Source: Dehalococcoidia bacterium (lineage in GTDB: Bacteria > Chloroflexota > Dehalococcoidia > SZUA-161). From it: a stretch of 35,678 nt of DNA. Numbering within the stretch: the stretch's first letter is position 1; every line of letters starts with the position of its first letter. The stretch is from contig DUEY01000044.1 of assembly GCA_011174795.1 (NCBI GenBank), positions 1-35,678 on the forward strand. The letters run 5' to 3'. Below the pieces are notes generated by a model. The model was not told the DNA's origin, did no database searches, and worked only from the letters and a program-made list of their open reading frames with translations. A program made the translations under genes and the position numbers. This document shows positions 16,045 to 23,959 of the stretch, in pieces.

Positions 16045-19000
16045 CTCACTCCAGCTGCGCAGGTGATTTTTCCCAGCAGGGCTTCAAGTGTGGAGGTTAT
16101 TTGTTCGTCACTCTGGATAAACTGTGCTATGGCGCCTGTAGGGCAGCGGGCAACGCATGCTCCGCAGCCGAGACATAGTGCCGGGTCAATAAAGGCGCAT
16201 GCTATCCCGCTATCGCGCTCTTTCATCTCTATATAAGGGCATATTGCAGCGCAATCACCACAGCCGCGACATAGTTTGCTGTCGATGGTAACCGCAATGG
16301 CCCGGGGGCTCACGCTGCCCTGGCATAGATAAGCCGAGGCTCTGGCTGCCACCGCTGCTCCTTTGAATATCTGCTCCTCTGGTGGCTCCTCTCCATCCCG
16401 CGATGTGATGAATATGCCTCCAGTCTCTTTAAGTGTGTACTTTCTCAGCTTGGCGGTATCTGTATCTCCCGTCGTTCTCCTGTAGCTTTCAGGTGCGAGC
16501 AGACGACCAAGGAGGTTATCCTTGGCGGTGGCAGTTGAGTCGGGAGGAAACTCGCCTTCTCGCTCTCCGACATCGATTATCACTGTACCGGCCTTGATCC
16601 GGCTGGTCCGTGAGCCGTATTTCAGTTCGGCATTATAGATACCGGGCGGGCCATCCAGCTTCAGGGCGTGAGGCCAGGGCCTGATTTTTATACCCTGCTC
16701 CTCAAGCTGTTTCAGGAGGGAATCCTTTGTATCCCGATACGCTGATTTTTTCTGCTCTCGACCACCACTTTTTTCAGGGCCCGAGACAATATCTACCGAA
16801 TAGCCCTGTATTGCCAGGCTCCTTGCTGCTGAGAGGCCACGAAGCCCTGCACCCAGTATCAGCGCACCTCCCTCTACGGGATGCTCTTCGTGTATTGACG
16901 GCAATACCTTCCTGACACGGGCGACTCCTGCCAGGATTATATCTACCGCTTTACGCGTAGCATCTTCAGGGTGGTCCCGGTGCACCTTGGCGCATTGTTC
17001 GCCGATGTTGACAAACTCCACAGTTATGTTATTAAGCGGGGTCAGGCTATAGCTGAGATTCTCTTGACAGATTACCCGTCTTTCCGTGCAGCTGAAGCAT
17101 ATCTGGTCCAACCCGCAGCACCGACAGGCAGCAAGCACTATCTTGTCCATCTTCCATTCAGCAGCCTGCGAAGCAATCCAGTTTGCTCCCTCTTCGCTAC
17201 ATGCCTGCGATATCTCCTGGACATTGCATATACCAGGAACCTGTAGTACTTCGTTTATCACCTGATTGAAATCTATGACAGAACTGGTGCTGCCGCCGCA
17301 GCGGCACAGGAAGACGCCGATACGTTCTCCACCGACAACGCTCAACTCCTTTTCTTCGCTTGTGCGGGCTAAATCGGCGCCGGGAGTATGTGCGATATAC
17401 GGGGTTTCCTGTGGCTCCTCCTTGCGCTCGAACTTCGTGGCTGCTTCCAATGCGATGGCCGAAGCCCGGGCCAGTTCCCTTTCAAGATCATGGTTCTCCC
17501 CGGTCTGCACTATATAGATGCCCGGTTTTGTGAGATGTAGCTGGGTGTCTCGTGCAAGGTAGCCCGGCTTGCTTTCGCTGACCCCGCCGTTGGACTCGAA
17601 ATCAATTATGGCTTCGGCTCCTATCTCTATCTGCTCGGCATTATCCTTATGAAATACTGCGCCTAACTCGCAGACACGTTCGCATTCCAGGCACTCGCTG
17701 CAGAGGGCGCAGTTGAGGCAGCGCCCGGTCTCGCGGTCCGCCGCATCCGCGGGCAGCCCAAGGGTAACTTCCTCGAAGCTGCCCAATCTTCGCTTGTAGG
17801 GAGGTAGGGCGGGCATGCGGGCTCGTTTGTGATGGGAAATGTCCTTCTCGCCTACTTCGAAATCGACGGGCTTCGGCTTTTCCAGGCTGCGGCCCTTCCT
17901 CAGGTCGCGCCTTCTTATGTATCGGTCGATAGACTCCGCGGCGCGGAGACCGGCTGCCATAGCTTCTACGACGTTGTTCGGTCCGGTGACGCAATCACCG
18001 CCGGAGAAGACTCCGGGTACGTTCGTCTCGAGCGTAAGGGGGTCAGCCCTGATATTGCCTGTAGCATCGTCTATATCGAGCCACTTCGCATTGAGGGTAG
18101 ACACGTTTGGTCGCTGCCCTATGGCTATAACCACGTGGTCGGCTTCGATTGTAAATTCCGAGCCGGGTATTGGCTCCGGCCTGCGGCGACCATCGGCTTC
18201 AATCTCACCCAGTTCCATCCTCTGACAGCGTATTCCGGTTACCTTTCTGCCATCGCCGAGTATCTCCACGGGAGACGTCAGGTATTCTATTGAGACACCT
18301 TCGTTGATAGTCTCCTCAACCTCCTCCTTTACAGCGGTCATCTCGTCGGCGGTACGGCGATAGAGTATCTTCACTTCTCCCTTGCTCCGTCTCTTCGCCG
18401 TCCTGGCCGAGTCTATGGCGCTGTTGCCGCCGCCGATGACAACTACATTTAATCCCACAGCGGCACCGACGTGTATATTCAGTGCGAAGAGCAGCGAGAC
18501 GGCGTCAACCACGCCCTCGAGGTCTTCGCCGGGTATGTTCAGCTTATTGTTCTGATGTGCGCCTATAGCCAGGAAGAAGGCGCGGTAGCCCCGCTCCATA
18601 AGGTCGTAAAACGATACGTCACGTCCTACCGTTACGCCTGTCATTATGTCAACACCCAAAGCCTTAATAGCCTCAACTTCCCGATAGCGCACTTCCCAGG
18701 GGAGACGGAATCTGGGAATACCTGTAGCCAGCATGCCACCCACCTGGGCGTGGGATTCGAATATAGTGGGACGATAGCCACGGCGAGCTAGCTCCCAGGC
18801 GGCGGCAAGTCCGGCAGGACCGCTGCCGACGATGGCTATCCTCTCTCTTCTCGAGCCGGCGGGGGCCTTGAGCCTGTAGTCTATGCCACCGGTGGCGTGG
18901 TCTGCCACATAGCGATGCAGTGCCCGGATAAAAACGGGACTGTCAACTTCACCCCGCTTGCAATTATCCTCACAGGGATGAGTACACACGCGGCCGAGAA

Positions 19001-19580
19001 CACCGGCCAGTGGCGCTGCCTCATTTATCAGGCCGAGGGCCTCATCAACCTTGCCCTTGGAAAGCAGGCAGACGAACCCCTGAACATTGATGCCGAGAGG
19101 ACATGCTGCCCGGCAGGGAGCAATGGCGCCCTTCTCGATGTAATATGCCGATGGTGCTGTCCTCGAACTTGGTATTGGGGCGTGGATGGCGCTGTGGGCT
19201 TTTTTTTGTCCATCCAGCAGCGACGTCACCTTCACTGAGCAAGCTTCCTCACAGCGACCACAACTGGTGCAAAGGTCAGTGTGCACATAGCGTGGGTTCC
19301 TGTTTGCTCTTATGGTAAACTTACCCTGCTTACCCGTTATTGTCCTGACCTCGGTATTGGTGTGGACAGTCACGAGTGGGTGGCTGGCAGTTCGCAGCAG
19401 CAGAGGCCAGATACGTGACAGGTCTTCGGAGGAAGTGTCTGTGGTTCTGGAAATAGGATTCTCTAGACCCAGTGCCGTTGAAGGGGTTAGTAATTTGACC
19501 TCTATCCCCAACTCGGCCAGGGTAAGGGCAGCCTGCGCTGCTTCAACACTGCTGCCGATTACGGCCATACCTCTAGCCAT
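16041..19580 (-). CDS. Giant HdrA / GltD-type NAD(P)H oxidoreductase / ferredoxin fusion flavoprotein
   Basis: The 1179 residues fall into clear modules. Residues 1-90: degraded HdrA-like FAD fold (GSSVEAAQAA). 104-114: half ferredoxin motif CTSCGRCEEAC. 155-210: GltD/DPYD-type Fe-S domain (CRAACPLGINVQG, CTHPCEDNCKRG). 247-560: FAD site VGSGPAGLAAA, NAD(P)H site VIGGGNSAIDSA and the SGGDCVTGPNNVVEAMAAG end motif. 621-637: CLNCALCSECLECERVC. 750-1080: second HdrA-like domain (RIGVFLCRCGG, ACRCCG, LGAGLRGLSAA). 1104-1146: two [4Fe-4S] motifs (CRGCGDCAAIC, CLGCGACVARC). The GltD module is the relative of NfnB and glutamate synthase small subunit and should exchange electrons with NAD(P)H. ATG 19580 overlaps korC by eight bases; ATG 19568 is an alternative. 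Its position between kor and hdr genes suggests a hub joining ferredoxin, NAD(P)H and Hdr electrons. Confidence 0.88.
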   Translation of the reverse strand: MARGMAVIGSSVEAAQAALTLAELGIEVKLLTPSTALGLENPISRTTDTSSEDLSRIWPLLLRTASHPLVTVHTNTEVRTITGKQGKFTIRANRNPRYVHTDLCTSCGRCEEACSVKVTSLLDGQKKAHSAIHAPIPSSRTAPSAYYIEKGAIAPCRAACPLGINVQGFVCLLSKGKVDEALGLINEAAPLAGVLGRVCTHPCEDNCKRGEVDSPVFIRALHRYVADHATGGIDYRLKAPAGSRRERIAIVGSGPAGLAAAWELARRGYRPTIFESHAQVGGMLATGIPRFRLPWEVRYREVEAIKALGVDIMTGVTVGRDVSFYDLMERGYRAFFLAIGAHQNNKLNIPGEDLEGVVDAVSLLFALNIHVGAAVGLNVVVIGGGNSAIDSARTAKRRSKGEVKILYRRTADEMTAVKEEVEETINEGVSIEYLTSPVEILGDGRKVTGIRCQRMELGEIEADGRRRPEPIPGSEFTIEADHVVIAIGQRPNVSTLNAKWLDIDDATGNIRADPLTLETNVPGVFSGGDCVTGPNNVVEAMAAGLRAAESIDRYIRRRDLRKGRSLEKPKPVDFEVGEKDISHHKRARMPALPPYKRRLGSFEEVTLGLPADAADRETGRCLNCALCSECLECERVCELGAVFHKDNAEQIEIGAEAIIDFESNGGVSESKPGYLARDTQLHLTKPGIYIVQTGENHDLERELARASAIALEAATKFERKEEPQETPYIAHTPGADLARTSEEKELSVVGGERIGVFLCRCGGSTSSVIDFNQVINEVLQVPGICNVQEISQACSEEGANWIASQAAEWKMDKIVLAACRCCGLDQICFSCTERRVICQENLSYSLTPLNNITVEFVNIGEQCAKVHRDHPEDATRKAVDIILAGVARVRKVLPSIHEEHPVEGGALILGAGLRGLSAARSLAIQGYSVDIVSGPEKSGGREQKKSAYRDTKDSLLKQLEEQGIKIRPWPHALKLDGPPGIYNAELKYGSRTSRIKAGTVIIDVGEREGEFPPDSTATAKDNLLGRLLAPESYRRTTGDTDTAKLRKYTLKETGGIFITSRDGEEPPEEQIFKGAAVAARASAYLCQGSVSPRAIAVTIDSKLCRGCGDCAAICPYIEMKERDSGIACAFIDPALCLGCGACVARCPTGAIAQFIQSDEQITSTLEALLGKITCAAGVR

Positions 19581-20139
19581 CTGCTTTACTCTTGCTCTTC
19601 TTTCCGTGTTCTAAACCATAGTTATATCCCAACTCGAATGCCTTGGCATTGAATTCCTCTGTTCCCTTGGGCACGGAAGTAAGGACAGACTTCTTGAGTG
19701 CCTTGGGTGATAATATGTCGCTTACAGCTGCCAGATAACCCAGCATTATGATATTCGCCACCACCACTCGCCCCAACTCACGTGCCATGTGGGTTGCCGG
19801 GATGGCTAGAGGCGCCGGATTCTGGGATGGGTCTGGTTTTACCAGATTCGGGTCTATAATAACGAGGGTGTCTGAAGGGAGATCATTCACGTACTTTGTG
19901 TAAGCCTCTTGCGATAGGATGATGAGCACATTCGGGTTCTGAACATAGGGATAGCCTATCGGCTCATCTGATATAACTACTTCGGAGGTGCAGGAGCCGC
20001 CACGGGCTTCTGGCCCATAGCTCTGGGTAAGGGTGGCGAAACCCTTATCGTGTATGGAGGCGGCTTGGCCGACTATCTGACCTGATAGTACGACTCCCTG
20101 ACCGCCGAACCCCGCTATTCTTATCTCTCTAATACCCAA
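19573..20139 (-). CDS. korC: 2-oxoglutarate:ferredoxin oxidoreductase, gamma subunit
   Basis: The protein has 188 residues. IRIAGFGGQGVVLSGQIVG (residues 6-24) is the signature of the gamma subunit, along with YGPEARGGSCTSEVVIS. This subunit completes the tetrameric KorABCD enzyme, which oxidatively decarboxylates 2-oxoglutarate to succinyl-CoA or runs in reverse to fix CO2. The start must be TTG 20139: an in-frame TGA lies two codons upstream and no ATG precedes the conserved region. GAGGA is just before it. It follows korB by 16 bases and overlaps the next gene by eight, supporting one mRNA. Confidence 0.93.
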   Translation of the reverse strand: MGIREIRIAGFGGQGVVLSGQIVGQAASIHDKGFATLTQSYGPEARGGSCTSEVVISDEPIGYPYVQNPNVLIILSQEAYTKYVNDLPSDTLVIIDPNLVKPDPSQNPAPLAIPATHMARELGRVVVANIIMLGYLAAVSDILSPKALKKSVLTSVPKGTEEFNAKAFELGYNYGLEHGKKSKSKADG

Positions 20140-20155
20140 GCTTCCTCACCCCGCT

Positions 20156-21013
20156 CTATTTGCTTTTTTTCTCCTTGACCCGGTCAAATACCTGCTTGCA
20201 GCAGTCCCAGAGAGTGGGACGCTCAATATCGACGTACTTGCCGACTAATATGGGGCCATTCAGACCTATCTCTGCATCTTTTGGGTCTGCTCCATTCCGG
20301 ATGACGCTTCTTTTCAGGTACGTATGCATTGTATCCAGCCCCTTCGACTCTTTGTTCAAACGCCCGTAGAGCGCCGGGCAGGGACTGAGCACCTCTACGA
20401 AGCTGAACCCTGGTTTGACCAGCGCCTCTGCTATAGACCGCTCCAATTCACGCGGGTGCATAACCGTCCAGCGGGAAACATAGGTAGCGCCGCTGGCAGC
20501 CAGGAGGTAAGGCGCATTAAAGGGATATTCAACATTGCCGTAAGGTGTGGTGGTGGTACGGGCATCGATTGGGGTAGTAGGACCCATCTGACCACCGGTC
20601 ATACCATAGTTGAAGTTGTTGATACAGATGACGGTTAAATCTATATTACGGCGGGCAGAGTGTATGAGATGGTTGCCTCCTATAGCGAGAAGGTCGCCGT
20701 CTCCTGAGAAGACCACCACGTTTAACTCTGGATTACCCAGCTTAAGGCCGGTGGCGAAGGGCAAGGCCCGGCCGTGAGTAGTATGAAACGAATCAAGCTT
20801 GACATAACCTGCAGCCCTGCCGGCACAGCCTATCCCCGAGATAAGAGATACCTTGTCCGGGTCAAGACCAGCACGTTCCACTGCCCGAGCGAAGCATCCT
20901 ACGGCGGTGCCTATGCCGCAACCGGCACACCAGATATGCGGCATACGGTCCATTCTGAGGAATGATTCTATATTGCTTTCCTCTAATGTTACCGGTGTTT
21001 TTGTACTTGTCAT
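20156..21013 (-). CDS. korB: 2-oxoglutarate:ferredoxin oxidoreductase, beta (thiamine diphosphate) subunit
   Basis: The 285-residue subunit carries the cofactor-binding GDGDLLAIGG ... INNFNYGMTGGQ motif (about residues 96-135), the thiamine-diphosphate/Mg signature of 2-oxoacid:ferredoxin oxidoreductase beta subunits. WCAGCGIG near residue 27 supplies cluster-ligand cysteines. The open frame extends 67 codons further upstream inside korA, but that part is arginine-rich shadow sequence. ATG 21013 has AAAGGAA 11 bases upstream and overlaps the korA stop by four bases (ATGA), so I start there. Confidence 0.96.
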   Translation of the reverse strand: MTSTKTPVTLEESNIESFLRMDRMPHIWCAGCGIGTAVGCFARAVERAGLDPDKVSLISGIGCAGRAAGYVKLDSFHTTHGRALPFATGLKLGNPELNVVVFSGDGDLLAIGGNHLIHSARRNIDLTVICINNFNYGMTGGQMGPTTPIDARTTTTPYGNVEYPFNAPYLLAASGATYVSRWTVMHPRELERSIAEALVKPGFSFVEVLSPCPALYGRLNKESKGLDTMHTYLKRSVIRNGADPKDAEIGLNGPILVGKYVDIERPTLWDCCKQVFDRVKEKKSK

Positions 21014-22161
21014 TGCAACGATTCCTTTATGGCGTTCAGAATGGTGTGGGGAGTGTGCACGCTGCCGCCCATGTGTGGCACGAGCACTGTACTGGCTTTG
21101 CCCGCTGCGCACCTCTCCACCTCCAGCACAATCTGGCCGTAATTTATCTCGGGCACGATGAAGGCCTTGACCTGCTTCGCCAGCTCTTTGACACGCTCTT
21201 CGGCAAATGGCCATACTGTTATAAGCCGCAGCAGCCCCGCTCGAATCCCCTCGTTACGTGCCTGCTGTACCGCGAGGCGGGCGATACGGGAGGTGATTCC
21301 ATAGGCGCAGACTATAATCTCTGCATCCTCGACATCGCTTTCTTCACATTTAATAATGTCGTTCCTGTTGAGCTTTATCTTGTCTACCAGCCGGCGCACC
21401 AGCTTGTCCTGTGCCTCAGCCGTCATTACCGGGTATCCTTTCTCGTCGTGGGTGAGTCCGGTAACATGGAAGCGATAGCCCTCGCCGGCGATAGCCATCG
21501 GTGGTACGAGGTCACCATCGGCTTTATAGGGCAGATATTCCTCGGGCGGCACATCCGGCCGTCGGCGGCTCATCAGATTCTCAGGTGATATCTCAGGTAT
21601 CACTACTTTCTCGCTCATATGCCCCACAGCTTCGTCTGACATCACCAGTACGGGAACACGGTATCTTTCCGACAGGTTGAATGCCTCAATAATAAGGTCG
21701 AATATCTCCTGTGGGGAACTCGGGACAAGCGCGATTATCTCGTAGCTGCCATGGGAGCCCCATCGCGCCTGCATCATGTCCCCCTGTGCCGGCAGGGTAG
21801 GCAATCCGGTAGATGGGCCGGCGCGTTGTATGTTGACCAGGACGCATGGCGTCTCGAGTATCACTCCCAGACCCAAGTTCTCCATCATCAGACTGAATCC
21901 GGGGCCTGAGGTTGCCGTCATCGCCTTTACTCCCGCCCAGGATGCTCCGAGTACGGCATTCATAGATGCGATCTCGTCCTCCATCTGGATATATACGCCT
22001 CCCACGTGCGGTAGACGCTCGCTCATCCTCTCCGCTACCTCGGTGGCTGGCGTTATGGGATAGCCGGCGAAGAAACGACAGCCCGCACTGATCGCCCCCT
22101 CGGCACAGGCGACATCACCGTTCATGAAAAACGTTCCGTGAAGAATACCATCTTCAGACAT
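21010..22161 (-). CDS. korA: 2-oxoglutarate:ferredoxin oxidoreductase, alpha subunit
   Basis: This 383-residue protein is the pyrimidine-binding alpha subunit. FMNGDVACAEGAISAGCRFF and GYPITPATEVAE (about residues 12-46), MEDEIASMNAVLGASWAG and TATSGPGFSLM are characteristic of KorA rather than pyruvate enzymes. GAGAGGA lies just upstream of ATG 22161. Order D-A-B-C matches OorDABC/KorDABC operons of other anaerobes. The reaction couples 2-oxoglutarate and CoA to succinyl-CoA, CO2 and reduced ferredoxin. In an organism with an incomplete TCA cycle it usually works in the reductive direction for glutamate synthesis. Confidence 0.96.
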   Translation of the reverse strand: MSEDGILHGTFFMNGDVACAEGAISAGCRFFAGYPITPATEVAERMSERLPHVGGVYIQMEDEIASMNAVLGASWAGVKAMTATSGPGFSLMMENLGLGVILETPCVLVNIQRAGPSTGLPTLPAQGDMMQARWGSHGSYEIIALVPSSPQEIFDLIIEAFNLSERYRVPVLVMSDEAVGHMSEKVVIPEISPENLMSRRRPDVPPEEYLPYKADGDLVPPMAIAGEGYRFHVTGLTHDEKGYPVMTAEAQDKLVRRLVDKIKLNRNDIIKCEESDVEDAEIIVCAYGITSRIARLAVQQARNEGIRAGLLRLITVWPFAEERVKELAKQVKAFIVPEINYGQIVLEVERCAAGKASTVLVPHMGGSVHTPHTILNAIKESLQ

Positions 22162-22174
22162 ATAAACAGTCCTC

Positions 22175-22441
22175 TCAGCTCTCGTTACCGGCTATTTCCA
22201 GATGTATAGCGAATTCCGGGCAGAGAACCTCACACAGGCCGCAGCCCAGGCACTTGCTCTCGTCTGCCACCTCGACAAGCGTATAGCCCTTGGGACTCAA
22301 CTCCTCGCTCGTCCTGAGTGCTTCTTTGGGGCAGAATTCGACGCAGTAGCCGCATCCCTTGCATCGCTCCTTGTCGATTACCACCTTCGGAGGCTTTATC
22401 GCCTTCTCCGCCAGGTCGAAAGGCGTTCTCCACATTTTCAT
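22175..22441 (-). CDS. korD: 2-oxoglutarate:ferredoxin oxidoreductase, delta (ferredoxin) subunit
   Basis: This is a small protein of 88 residues from ATG 22441. It has two [4Fe-4S] motifs, CKGCGYCVEFCP and CLGCGLCEVLCP, the second followed by EFAIHLE. It relays electrons between the Kor active site and soluble ferredoxin, or here perhaps directly to the Hdr-like partners. An in-frame GTG at 22453 would give 92 residues. However, it would lie upstream of the transcription start predicted from the TATAAT at 22456-22461, so ATG 22441 (or ATG 22435) is preferred. korA follows after 13 bases. This is the first gene of the long minus-strand unit. Confidence 0.92.
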   Translation of the reverse strand: MKMWRTPFDLAEKAIKPPKVVIDKERCKGCGYCVEFCPKEALRTSEELSPKGYTLVEVADESKCLGCGLCEVLCPEFAIHLEIAGNES

Positions 22442-22455
22442 AATATCATCCACTA

Positions 22456-22484
22456 ATTATAATAATACTGGGATTGCGGGTCAG
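22456..22484 (-). promoter_or_regulatory. Predicted promoter of the kor-hdr unit
   Basis: On the minus strand CTGACC (22479-22484), a 17-base spacer and an exact TATAAT (22456-22461) point at korD. The predicted start is near 22449, leaving only a few bases before ATG 22441, so the message may be nearly leaderless. Confidence 0.45.
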
Positions 22485-22688
22485 CCTCTGGGGATTCGCC
22501 GCCACGGCTCTTCTTGCGGGAGAATACCTGCACTGTGAAAGAGCTAGTCGGTCAGTGAAGTTACTCTCCCTCCGTAGCTCAGTATATCAGATAAAAAATT
22601 CCTTTACAAATCAAGTGCTTTTAGCAGGGATTCTTATGGGTATCTTTGAGCGTAGAACACATTTTAGCAAATTTGGATGAAAAGCTGC

Positions 22689-22718
22689 TTGCAAAACATA
22701 ATATATTGTGTTATGTTT
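22689..22718 (+). promoter_or_regulatory. Predicted promoter with overlapping inverted repeat (possible operator)
   Basis: TTGCAA (22689-22694), a 17-base spacer and TATGTT (22712-22717) form a plausible promoter 43 bases before the plus-strand gene. The same stretch holds a perfect eight-base inverted repeat: AAACATAA (22694-22701) and TTATGTTT (22711-22718), nine bases apart. A dyad covering spacer and -10 is the usual layout of a repressor site. The regulator is unknown. Confidence 0.4.
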
Positions 22719-22759
22719 AGAAATGCTTTGCCAGATTAGGGGTTTACATAGGCAGTATT

Positions 22760-23932
22760 ATGTTAACAGATAGCTTCAAAATATGTATCGATGATACCAC
22801 CCTGAGGGATGGTGAGCAGGCTGCCGGGGTGGTTTTTACCAACGAGGAGAAGGTGATTATCGCCAGGATGCTCGATGCTCTGGGCGTCCATGAGATCGAG
22901 GCGGGAGTCCCTGCTATGGGAGGCGATGAGGTTGAGGCGATTAAGTCTATTATTGCCTTGGGATTGCGGGCGAGGCTCATCACCTGGAATCGGCCGGTTG
23001 TCTCAGACATCGATGCCTCGCTGAAATGTGGCACAGAAGCTGTTGCCTTGAGTATCCCCGTCTCTGACATCCAAATACAACATAAGCTTCATCAGAGCCG
23101 CCGATGGGTTCTGGATAGCATCAGCAGAGCAACCAGATATGCTAAAAAACATGACCTCTACGTCTCGGTTAACGCTGGAGATGCCTCCAGGGCTGACCCC
23201 GAATTTCTCGTCCAGTTTGCTCGGAGCGGTCAAGAAGCTGGAGCCGACCGGTTGCGCTTCTGCGATACTGTGGGTGTTTTGGACCCTTTCAGAACCTATG
23301 AGGTTATTCACCGCATTGTTGAAGAAACGGGTATCGATATTGAAATACATACCCATAATGACTTCGGTATGGCCACAGCGAACGCCTTGGCTGGTATCAA
23401 GGCGGGAGCCAGATACCTCAATACCACGGTCAATGGCCTGGGGGAAAGAGCGGGCAATGCCAGCCTTGCTGAAGTAGTTATGGCCCTTAAGCACATCGAG
23501 AACATCGACGTCGGAATCGACACCAGCGGGCTTCGTGAAATATCCCGGTACGTAGCTGAGGCTTCACAGCGACCGGTACCGGTAAATATGGCGATCGTTG
23601 GGGACAACATCTTTGCTCATGAGTCGGGCATCCATGCCGATGGCGTGCTCAAGCATCCTCACACGTATGAAGCTTTTTCTCCCGAGGAAGTGGGCGCGGA
23701 ACGGCGCATTCTGATAGGCAAGCACAGTGGCTCTCATGCCGTTTGTTTCAAGTTCGCTCAGGAACTGGGGATAGAGCTGAGCGATGACTTAGCCCGTGAG
23801 ATTCTGGCACGTGTCAGGGCTTTGGCGGTTGAGCATAAGAGGGCGCTGCTTGATACAGAGCTGGCGCTCATTTATAGGGAAGTGTGCAAGGAGAGACGTC
23901 TCGACTCGCCACTCTCGCAAGTTTCAGTATGA
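22760..23932 (+). CDS. NifV/LeuA-family acyltransferase, probable Re-citrate synthase (or homocitrate synthase)
   Basis: This 390-residue protein has a TIM-barrel of the DRE-TIM family. DTTLRDGEQ (residues 12-20), the catalytic/metal HTHNDFGMATANA near residue 197, NTTVNGLGERAGNASL and HESGIHADG are all present. By sequence it is NifV-like (IDDTTLRDGEQAAGVVF). No nif genes are nearby. The divergent neighbour is the 2-oxoglutarate:ferredoxin oxidoreductase. Enzymes of this type in Dehalococcoides and Clostridium kluyveri, annotated as homocitrate or isopropylmalate synthase, turned out to be Re-citrate synthases making citrate from acetyl-CoA and oxaloacetate. That job fits here, feeding isocitrate, 2-oxoglutarate and glutamate. 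Homocitrate synthase remains an alternative. The regulatory leucine-binding domain of LeuA is absent. The ribosome site before ATG 22760 is weak. Confidence 0.82.
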   Translation: MLTDSFKICIDDTTLRDGEQAAGVVFTNEEKVIIARMLDALGVHEIEAGVPAMGGDEVEAIKSIIALGLRARLITWNRPVVSDIDASLKCGTEAVALSIPVSDIQIQHKLHQSRRWVLDSISRATRYAKKHDLYVSVNAGDASRADPEFLVQFARSGQEAGADRLRFCDTVGVLDPFRTYEVIHRIVEETGIDIEIHTHNDFGMATANALAGIKAGARYLNTTVNGLGERAGNASLAEVVMALKHIENIDVGIDTSGLREISRYVAEASQRPVPVNMAIVGDNIFAHESGIHADGVLKHPHTYEAFSPEEVGAERRILIGKHSGSHAVCFKFAQELGIELSDDLAREILARVRALAVEHKRALLDTELALIYREVCKERRLDSPLSQVSV

Positions 23933-23959
23933 AGCTCTAATTTACTCTGGAGGGACACG

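Larger units (their letters stand above)
22442..22759. other. Divergent intergenic region between korD and the citrate/homocitrate synthase-like gene
   Basis: This gap of about 318 bases contains the predicted korD promoter at its left and the predicted promoter with inverted repeat of the plus-strand gene at its right (22689-22718). Between about 22570 and 22650 the text TAGCTCAGT recalls a tRNA D-arm, but no acceptor or T-arm can be formed. I see no other gene. Confidence 0.6.

Noticed and set aside
20156-21214. Longer korB with 67 extra N-terminal residues
   Set aside because: The extension is the out-of-frame end of korA; ATG 21013 has a good ribosome site and the ATGA coupling.
22570-22650. 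tRNA-like text TAGCTCAGT in the korD divergent gap
   Set aside because: No acceptor stem, anticodon stem or GTTCGAATC-type T-arm can be formed; at best a chance match.
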